NCBI GenBank assembly: GCA_007745635.1
Contig: CP036272.1
Location: forward strand, 4,929,488-4,993,487
Length of the DNA stretch: 64,000 nt
Direction: 5' to 3'
Source: Stieleria bergensis
Lineage (GTDB): Bacteria; Planctomycetota; Planctomycetia; Pirellulales; Pirellulaceae
This document shows, in pieces, positions 58,250 to 64,000 of the stretch. Position 1 is the stretch's first letter; the number at the start of each line of letters is the position of its first letter. Under the pieces are notes generated by a model, which did not search any database, was not told the DNA's origin, and saw only the letters and a list, made by a program, of their open reading frames with translations. A program made the translations under genes and the position numbers.

Positions 58250-58403
58250 CAGAGTAGGATGTGCTCTTGGAATGGATGCTCGAAATGCTGGGCAGGATCC
58301 GTCCATCACGACGGTAGACTATACTCCGTCTTCCAACCTCATGCTGGGCACCTCCACTCCCGGCTAACTGCCTTTTGCACTCTCGTCTGGTTTTCTCGCT
58401 GTG

Positions 58404-59936
58404 ATGCTTCAACTGACTGCTGCCTGCTTGCCCCGCCGGTCCTTCTGGTCACGACTCGCGCTTGCTGTTCTAGCCTTCGGGCTCCGAGTTCCGTTGCAAG
58501 CAACCGAGCCTGCGGCCACCGAACCAACACTCAGAAAGCCCAATGTATTGTTCATCATTTCGGATGACTTGAGCATGACGCTCAGCGGCATGGGGCATCC
58601 CGAGTGCAAGACGCCGAATTTGGATGCCTTCGCAAAGACCGGCGTGAGTTTCACGTCAGCGTATTGCCAGTTCCCGCTTTGCGGACCGTCCCGCGCATCG
58701 CTCATGACCGGACAGTATCCAATGATCAATGGCGTCAAAGGCAACGGGGGCACCGTCGCTGTAAACCGAGTCACACTGCCGAAACACTTTGCCAATCACG
58801 GTTACTGGACCGGCCGGGTCAGCAAGATTTACCACATGGGAATCCCAGGGGATATCGTCGAAGGCAAGCCCGGCAACGACCACGCAGCCTCCTGGCACGA
58901 AGCTCACAACATGATGGCGATGGAAGCGATCACTCCCGGAAAAGCCACCGACTTTCTAAACCCTGAAAGTGTCACACAGTACGCCGCTGAACGCAAAAAA
59001 TGGCTCGCCGCTCGCGCTGCAAACGAACCCTATCAACACACGCAAGTTGCCCGCGCTCAGTATGCTTCGATTGAGGTTGCAGAAAAAGACCGAGGCTTGC
59101 TGGCCGATACCATGGCAACCGATCAAGCCATCGAACTGTTGCAGCAGCGGGCCAACGATCAGCGACCGTTCTTCTTGGCTGTCGGACTGATTCGACCGCA
59201 CTTCCCGTTCATCGGGACAACGGAAACGATGGGGCAGTACCACGCTGACGAACTGGCGATCCCCAACGTCCCGGCCAACGATCATCAAGACATGCCCAAA
59301 CAAACCATCAATACGGTGCTGAAATTCGAAAAACCAGCACAGCAAGAAATGCGCCGAGCCTACTTCGGTGCCGTTAGCTTTATGGACCGGCAAGTCGGAC
59401 GTCTGCTCGAAGCGATGGAAACGCTGCAACTTCGTGACAACACCATCGTCGTCTTTGTTTCCGATCACGGCTACCTGCTTGGTGAACATCACATGTGGAA
59501 AAAAGCCAAGCTCTGGGAAGAAGCGATCCATGTGCCAATGATCATCTCCGCGCCCGGGAAAACACAAGGAGCAACCTGTCAGCGAACCGTCGAACTGGTC
59601 GACCTTTATCCCACCCTGACTGAACTGGCCGGATTGCCCAGCGACAGTGCTGCACAAGGCAATAGCCTGGCAGCTTTGCTAGAGAATCCAGAAGCCACCC
59701 ACGCCAAGCAAAACGCCTTGATTCAAGTCAACGGCGGTTTCGGATTACGGCACGGACGCTGGGCCTACATGTGGTACCCGAAATCCAAAAAGCATCCCGA
59801 AGGCGTCATGCTGTACGACATGCAACAAGACGCCACTCAGTACCAGAACTTGGCGGAACTGAAAGAGCATCAGGAGGTGCGACACAGAATGCATCAACAG
59901 CTGATGCAGCGGATTGAAGCTGCCCAAGGCAAGTGA
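58404..59936 (+). CDS. Secreted formylglycine-dependent sulfatase (iduronate-2-sulfatase-like)
   Basis: A 510-residue enzyme. Signal peptide: RLALAVLAFGLRVPLQA, cut near ATE. Metal-binding start NVLFIISDDLSMTLSGM; the FGly motif is LCGPSRASLMTG, with Cys93 to be oxidised by the sulfatase-maturing system. A second metal site is in VVFVSDHGYLLGEHHMW, followed by KLWEEAIHVPMIISAPGK and LVDLYPTLTELAGLP. The fold and length fit the type I sulfatases with iduronate-2-sulfatase-like order. It hydrolyses sulfate esters outside the cytoplasm, probably of algal or animal glycans. A GTG lies just one codon upstream; ATG 58404 is preferred. Confidence 0.93.
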   Translation: MLQLTAACLPRRSFWSRLALAVLAFGLRVPLQATEPAATEPTLRKPNVLFIISDDLSMTLSGMGHPECKTPNLDAFAKTGVSFTSAYCQFPLCGPSRASLMTGQYPMINGVKGNGGTVAVNRVTLPKHFANHGYWTGRVSKIYHMGIPGDIVEGKPGNDHAASWHEAHNMMAMEAITPGKATDFLNPESVTQYAAERKKWLAARAANEPYQHTQVARAQYASIEVAEKDRGLLADTMATDQAIELLQQRANDQRPFFLAVGLIRPHFPFIGTTETMGQYHADELAIPNVPANDHQDMPKQTINTVLKFEKPAQQEMRRAYFGAVSFMDRQVGRLLEAMETLQLRDNTIVVFVSDHGYLLGEHHMWKKAKLWEEAIHVPMIISAPGKTQGATCQRTVELVDLYPTLTELAGLPSDSAAQGNSLAALLENPEATHAKQNALIQVNGGFGLRHGRWAYMWYPKSKKHPEGVMLYDMQQDATQYQNLAELKEHQEVRHRMHQQLMQRIEAAQGK

Positions 59937-59950
59937 GCCTACAGCCAGCC

Positions 59951-60094
59951 AGACCGCCGAGATGCCAGACCGCCGAGATGCCAGACCGCCGAGATGCCAG
60001 ACCGCCGAGATGCCAGACCGCCGAGATGCCAGACCGCCGAGATGCCAGACCGCCGAGATGACAGACCGCCGAGATGCCAGACCGCCGAGATGAC
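59951..60094 (+). repeat. Nine-copy 16-base tandem repeat
   Basis: Unit agaccgccgagatgcc, nine copies from 59951 to 60094; the seventh and ninth end in gatgac. It begins 14 bases after the sulfatase stop codon. Because 16 is not a multiple of three the repeat would change frame at every copy, which argues against translation. A diverged extension (ggggccgagacgacgggggc) follows. Confidence 0.95.
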
Positions 60095-61017
60095 GGGGGC
60101 CGAGACGACGGGGGCTCGAAAAACGACCAGGCCGTGTGTGAAGCATCGGCGCGTTGCTCGTGAAGAACGGGGACAAGGTGTTGGCGAGGGAACTGACGAC
60201 AGGGTGTTGGCCGATGATGCAGCGTTGATCGTCAACCACACCCAATGCGCGTGCTATGTGTAAATCGAACGTGATTGGCGCAAAACGCCCACCTCAGCTG
60301 CAAGTACTCAGGGGACTCAAAGAAAAAAAATGGGATGGAGCTGAAAACGCATGCAAAACACCCAAATTAACAGAAAGGTGACAAAAGGGGCTCATTCGCA
60401 AGCGCAACCAGCCTCAATCCACCCATTCAGCCACACGCAAGCAACCCAAATTGCGTGGGCCCTTTTCTTCAGAATACGCTAAGGGTCCGCTGAATCGCTT
60501 TACTAGCGGTCTAATAAAGTGTAATCTAGCTTCCACCCCAACGGGGATTTGTCTTTCGGAGAGTTCCTTTTTCTCTCCACCTTCTCTTTTCTTTTCTTTT
60601 CATTCACTCTCGCTTTTCCTAACTGAATGATTCCTTTGCTTATTTTAGCCGTTGTTCTCTTTTTATTCATTCGGAGCAAACCATTGCGTTTGTTCCTGGG
60701 GCAGAGAAAGTTTGTAATTAGTGGCCACACGATTGTGTGGCGACCATTTGTTTCGATGGTGCGTGGCAGAGGCCGACACGGTTTGTCTTGCGGTCGTTTA
60801 CTGAGATTTCTCGGGATTCCGAGCGATGTCGGGCAACGACCAGAGACTGACTTCAACGCAACACATCAGCAAAGCAACCTGGGGCTAGGTTGCAGCGCGA
60901 AGTGGGTTGCCGCTTGGTCCGATGTGCACGTGCAATATTCATGGCTATCAAAGTACAGGTTTGAGTTTGGCTTTGGAAAAGCGGGTCCCTTCTTGCAACG
61001 TTTAGCGGGGTTCGCAA
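60095..61017. other. Long non-coding stretch before the response regulator
   Basis: About 920 bases. It contains an A-run near 60323, a strongly pyrimidine-rich tract (60557-60620), a ccccaacgggg mini-hairpin at 60536-60546 and a perfect 7-pair hairpin gccacac/gtgtggc at 60724-60741. An open frame from ATG 60627 overlaps the regulator start and is judged not real. The region probably carries the regulator promoter and a long leader. Confidence 0.5.
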
Positions 61018-61686
61018 ATGACATCTCAACAACCATTAGCGGAGGTTCCACAGCAAACCATTTTTGTCGTGGACGACGATCAGCGGGCCAGAGAGTCCGT
61101 TTGTGCTTTAGTAACTTCAATGGGATTAGCTGCCAAAGCTTACCTGTCTGCTGAAGCTTTTTTACAAGACTACAACATTGACCAGCCTGGATGCTTGGTC
61201 ACCGATGTACGCATGCTTGGCATGAGCGGCTTGGAGCTGCAAGCCCGGCTAGAGGAGATGGGAGCCATGCTCCCGGTGATTATTCTAACGGCTTATGCGA
61301 CAACACCGGTCACGGTGGAAGCGATTCAGCGTGGTGCGATCACGATGCTGGACAAGCCGTATGTTGAGGACGATTTGTGGAACGCCATTCGACGCGCGCT
61401 GTCAACTGATGCCAGCGAACGAGTTGCGGAAACACGTCGTCGCGAGATCCGTCATCGGATTGACGAACTCACACCATCGGAGCGTGCCGTGCTGTCGTTT
61501 GTCGTCCAAGGCAAACCCAACAAGGTCATCGCAAATCGTCTGGACGTCAGTGTTCGCACGGTCGAAAACCGCCGCAGTGAGATTTACAACAAACTGCAAG
61601 CCGGTTCGGTTGTCGAATTGGTGCGAATGGTGATCGAGGCGAATGTTGAGGAACTGGATCTGCATCATGAGTCTCAATTGACTTAG
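61018..61686 (+). CDS. FixJ/NodW-family two-component response regulator
   Basis: A 222-residue regulator. The receiver domain spans residues 14-130, with the acidic pocket VVDDD (19-21), phospho-acceptor Asp63 in LVTDVRM, Thr91 in LTAYAT and Lys113 in LDKPY. A LuxR-type helix-turn-helix lies at about residues 148-208 (LTPSERAVLSFVVQGK, IANRLDVSVRTVENRRSEIY). This pairing is the FixJ/NodW/TtrR group, normally controlled by a PAS-containing histidine kinase. No kinase gene is in the window, so it is an orphan here. Targets are unknown. Confidence 0.92.
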   Translation: MTSQQPLAEVPQQTIFVVDDDQRARESVCALVTSMGLAAKAYLSAEAFLQDYNIDQPGCLVTDVRMLGMSGLELQARLEEMGAMLPVIILTAYATTPVTVEAIQRGAITMLDKPYVEDDLWNAIRRALSTDASERVAETRRREIRHRIDELTPSERAVLSFVVQGKPNKVIANRLDVSVRTVENRRSEIYNKLQAGSVVELVRMVIEANVEELDLHHESQLT

Positions 61687-61717
61687 CAGAACCCTCGACT
61701 CAAAGGTCTTGCCGGGT

Positions 61718-61745
61718 GAGACACGCTCTTAGCAACGCGTGTCTC
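61718..61745 (+). terminator. Hairpin after the response regulator
   Basis: Inverted repeat gagacacgc / gcgtgtctc, 9 perfect pairs with a 10-base loop, 31 bases past the regulator stop. There is no T-run, so it may be a weak or Rho-assisted terminator. Confidence 0.55.
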
Positions 61746-62060
61746 CCCATGAGGTCCCCAAACGCAGAAACCCTGCGATTGCCAGTTCACCTCACCAACA
61801 CCACCTGCAGCTTCCCGCAGAATTATGCAGATGATTCTGTATTTGGTATCGGCGCCGATCGTTCTAATTCAGATAGACCGGTTGCCTGTTCGTCAGCAAA
61901 AGCCTCCAGCTTTCGCTGACACGCATGCCGGTAACGACATGCAAGCGGATTGGTTGAACACTCGTCGTTGACATGACTCACCTTGGCAAGTGGGGCATTT
62001 GCAGTGGTGAGAGAACCTGTTGTTAGGCGACAAGAGTTTGAATTCATTCCGCTTACTGAT

Positions 62061-62183
62061 GCTGGCAAGTGATCGATCAGAATGCTTGCCCAGCACAAAG
62101 CTAGCCCTTTTCATCCGATGACTTTCGTTCTTATTTCCTTTCCTTGATGCTCGTCAAGGTGCGAAAGGGCTAGCTTCTTTTTT
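62061..62183 (+). ncRNA. Candidate structured small RNA ending in a terminator
   Basis: First hairpin: gctggcaag / cttgcccagc (one bulge), 62061-62094. Then a 13-pair perfect stem, aagctagcccttt (62098-62110) with aaagggctagctt (62164-62176), enclosing 53 bases that include an inner hairpin ccttga/tcaagg (62142-62159). A run of six T follows (62178-62183). A long stem with a U-tract is unusual for a plain mRNA terminator; I infer either a small RNA of which this is the 3' part or a large terminator. Its promoter and 5' end are not located. Confidence 0.45.
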
Positions 62184-62188
62184 CAACT

Positions 62189-62214
62189 GCGTTATCCGTT
62201 TTCTTTGATAACGC
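62189..62214. other. Small hairpin
   Basis: Perfect inverted repeat gcgttatc / gataacgc with a 10-base loop, directly after the terminator-like T-run. It may be an operator, part of a second RNA, or chance. Confidence 0.4.
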
Positions 62215-62350
62215 CTCTGACAGCCCAGACTAGATCCATTGGATCTCGCCGAACCAAGCTCACTGTCTGTGGGTTCTGGGACGGACCGGTTACATTGGCT
62301 GGTAACGACGATTCAAAGGCGGTGTTTTGCCACGATCGAATCGTTCCATG

Positions 62351-62382
62351 ACGGCTGGCGAATTCAGCCAGCCGTGTTTTTG
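62351..62382 (+). terminator. Rho-independent terminator between non-coding region and DinB gene
   Basis: Inverted repeat acggctggc / gccagccgt, 9 perfect pairs with a 7-base loop, followed by gttttt. It reads on the plus strand and has no protein gene directly upstream, so it implies a transcript ending here that starts inside the hairpin-rich region or is a long regulator mRNA. Confidence 0.8.
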
Positions 62383-62521
62383 CTCCATCGCATTTCCCAT
62401 CACCACGCGCATTCCATCGCCGCTGGGTTCATCTGAGGCGATGCTGTTGAACCAACGGGTTCATCGCAACGACAGACGACCGAACCTGACGCGGATGCGA
62501 AAACCAAAAGGACAACACTAC

Positions 62522-63010
62522 ATGCATGCCAAGGACTCGATCCGCCAAGCCTATAAGATCAGCCACATGGTTCTGACGGCTTACGTGAATGACATGACCG
62601 ATGAAAACCTGCTTGTCCGCTCCGTGCCGGGCTGCAATCACGTGGCCTGGCAACTCGGCCACTTGATTAGCTCTGCAAACGGCATGCTGGAAGGCGTTGG
62701 CGCCCAGACCATTGAGCTGCCAGAAGGTTTTGCCGACAAGCACAACAAAGAAACAGCTGGCAACGACAACGCCGCGGACTTTTACAGCAAGTCACAGTAC
62801 CTCCAGCTGCTTGAGCAGATCAAAGCAGCAACCTTCGCGGGTCTGGAACAAGCCAGTGACGAGAGCCTGGACGATGATGCTCCGGAATACCTGCAAAGCA
62901 TCGCCAAGACCGTTGGCGACGTCTACGTGTTGATTGCCTGCCATCCATTGATGCACGCAGGACAACTGGTTCCCCTGCGTCGCCAGTTGGAATTGCCGGT
63001 CGTGATGTAA
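62522..63010 (+). CDS. DinB-superfamily protein
   Basis: A 162-residue four-helix-bundle protein. ATG 62522 is chosen because of the aaagga Shine-Dalgarno-like run about 10 bases upstream; the open frame beyond it crosses a terminator. The DinB metal-binding histidines are in HVAWQLGHLISSANGML and in CHPLMHAGQLVPLRRQL. DinB-like proteins include thiol-dependent transferases and damage-induced proteins of unclear role. No active site beyond the histidines is recognised. It converges with hisF with 15 bases between the stops. Confidence 0.85.
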   Translation: MHAKDSIRQAYKISHMVLTAYVNDMTDENLLVRSVPGCNHVAWQLGHLISSANGMLEGVGAQTIELPEGFADKHNKETAGNDNAADFYSKSQYLQLLEQIKAATFAGLEQASDESLDDDAPEYLQSIAKTVGDVYVLIACHPLMHAGQLVPLRRQLELPVVM

Positions 63011-63025
63011 TCGCGATGGCAGTGA

Positions 63026-63793
63026 TTACATGCGAACCGAGATGCCAGCGTCTTTCATCACTTGCTTAGTTTCAGCGATCGAGTACTGACCGAAGTGAAA
63101 GATGCTGGCGGCCAAGGCGGCGCTGGCTTTTCCTTTTGTGATCGCGTCGGCCAAGTGTTGCGGGCTACCGGCGCCGCCACTGGCGACAACCGGGATGGAA
63201 ACGGCTTCACTGACAGCCGAGGTAATCGGCAAGTCGTAGCCATCGCGGGTACCATCGGCGTCCATGCTGGTCAGAACGATTTCACCGGCCCCCAGCTCTT
63301 CGACTCGTTGAGCCCATTCAACGGCCTGCAAGCCCGTCGGTTTTCGGCCACCATTGATATGGACTTCCCAGAACTCCTGGCCCTCTTTGATCACGCGTTT
63401 GGGATCGATATTAACCACGATGCACTGGCTACCAAAGCGATCTGCGGCGCGACGGATGAAGTCTGGATCTTGGCAAGCAGCAGAATTGATGGACACCTTG
63501 TCTGAGCCGGCGTTCAATAAGTCGCGTACATCGTCGATGGTGCGAACTCCACCGCCGACGGTCAACGGCATAAACACACAGTCCGCCGTCCGCCGGACGA
63601 CATCGAGGATGATGTCGCGTTCTTCGTGGCTGGCGGTGATATCAAGAAAGACCAGTTCATCGGCGCCTTCGGCCTCGTAGCGACTGGCAACCTGAACAGG
63701 ATCGCCTGCATCGCGGAGGTTGACGAAATTCGTGCCTTTGACGACACGACCAGCATGAACATCTAAGCAGGGGATCACTCGTGCGGCTAACAT
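63026..63793 (-). CDS. hisF: Imidazole glycerol phosphate synthase cyclase subunit
   Basis: A 255-residue TIM barrel. With HisH it converts PRFAR and ammonia to imidazole glycerol phosphate and AICAR in histidine synthesis. The N-terminus, [20 protein letters not shown], carries catalytic Asp11; Asp in [15 protein letters not shown] supplies the second catalytic residue. Phosphate-binding [11 protein letters not shown] and [15 protein letters not shown] match the family. Length and sequence are normal. No other his gene is in the window; hisH, hisA or hisB may lie beyond the right edge. Confidence 0.97.
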   Translation of the reverse strand: MLAARVIPCLDVHAGRVVKGTNFVNLRDAGDPVQVASRYEAEGADELVFLDITASHEERDIILDVVRRTADCVFMPLTVGGGVRTIDDVRDLLNAGSDKVSINSAACQDPDFIRRAADRFGSQCIVVNIDPKRVIKEGQEFWEVHINGGRKPTGLQAVEWAQRVEELGAGEIVLTSMDADGTRDGYDLPITSAVSEAVSIPVVASGGAGSPQHLADAITKGKASAALAASIFHFGQYSIAETKQVMKDAGISVRM

Positions 63794-63970
63794 GTTGCGT
63801 TGAAGACCCTTGGGCGCCTATGGAAAATTCAGTGTTGCGATTGCTGAGCAAGCAGCGTGATTGCTGAGGAACCAGGTAGTAAACGTCCGCGTCCCAGGAT
63901 GCGGAGGGCAAAACGCCTCGTTTGGAATCCCGGGCCTTGGAACGCGGAAAAATCACGCCCAGGTTATACG

Positions 63971-64000
63971 TCAATCTGCCTTGATCTCGTAGTCGTCTTC
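63971..64000 (-). CDS. Possible C-terminal end of a gene entering from the right edge
   Basis: On the minus strand the last 30 bases read EDDYEIKAD followed by TGA. An acidic tail with a clean stop, 177 bases upstream of hisF on the same strand, fits the 3' end of a protein gene continuing past the window. The evidence is only ten codons, so this is tentative. Confidence 0.3.
   Translation of the reverse strand, partial: EDDYEIKAD

Larger units (their letters stand above)
61687..62521. other. Hairpin-rich non-coding region
   Basis: About 835 bases between the response regulator and the DinB gene, with five inverted repeats: 61718-61745, 62061-62094, 62098-62176, 62189-62214 and 62351-62375. 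Two of these are followed by T-runs. No open frame in this stretch looks coding. The density of structure is far above that of the other intergenic regions here. Confidence 0.7.

Noticed and set aside
59951..60094. Possible CRISPR array
   Set aside because: The units are directly adjacent with no unique spacers, and no cas gene is present.
60627..61154. 175-codon open frame with a hydrophobic start overlapping the response regulator gene
   Set aside because: It overlaps the firm regulator start by 137 bases, its composition after the first 20 residues lacks domain or coding character, and no ribosome-binding site is seen.

Overview
The window looks like chromosome from a planctomycete, most likely a Pirellulaceae member of the Rhodopirellula/Blastopirellula type. 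This is inferred from gene content: a giant dockerin-tailed surface protein, a PQQ-like beta-propeller/LamG protein, a secreted sulfatase, a FixJ-type regulator, a long-spaced layout with few clear Shine-Dalgarno sites, and a short form of PheT. I see no prophage, insertion sequence, CRISPR array or plasmid gene. The order of genes is that of an ordinary chromosome with several families of short repeats.

Left part (1-25.7 kb). A single reading frame entering from the left edge fills the first 17 kb. It encodes a secreted modular giant with pre-peptidase-like domains, a metzincin zinc motif, beta-helix segments, a GEVED-like domain, a long array of alternating cadherin-like repeats and a C-terminal dockerin, and it closes with a clear terminator. 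Next come a FlgI-like/HEAT lipoprotein with a twin-arginine signal, pdxJ, an HDOD protein, a minus-strand pair (polysaccharide deacetylase and CelD-like acetyltransferase) and a divergent Wzx-like flippase. The last three suggest a small envelope or exopolysaccharide cluster.

Middle part (25.8-46.7 kb). A ThiF/MoeB-like E1 enzyme faces a five-gene minus-strand run: a large PQQ/LamG protein, a membrane-anchored unknown, a double-domain ModA, ModB and ModC. The last three form an oxyanion (molybdate/tungstate type) importer. Then come a secreted esterase, hrpB, pssA, and a minus-strand housekeeping block pyrF-rpmI-rplT-pheS-pheT-DUF4272. infC is not next to rpmI. tRNA-Pro(GGG) follows.

Right part (46.7-64 kb). 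This holds an outer-membrane-type protein, a SAM methyltransferase, tRNA-Leu(UAA), a DUF900-type hydrolase lipoprotein with heptapeptide repeats, an NAD-dependent epimerase, a K+-dependent membrane pyrophosphatase (hppA), a PiT-like transporter, a divergent secreted esterase/sulfatase pair, an orphan FixJ-type regulator, a hairpin-rich non-coding stretch, a DinB-like protein and hisF. Pyrophosphatase and phosphate-type transporter lie tail to tail, and esterase and sulfatase diverge from a shared region, as if for sulfated or acylated polysaccharide use.

The most unusual points are the two-domain super-repeat of the giant protein, the hairpin cluster at about 61.7-62.4 kb (candidate small RNAs), several minisatellites (15, 16 and 21 bases), a dispersed palindromic repeat, the fused ModA, the methyltransferase-like head on the PQQ protein, and PheT without its EMAP-II-like domain.
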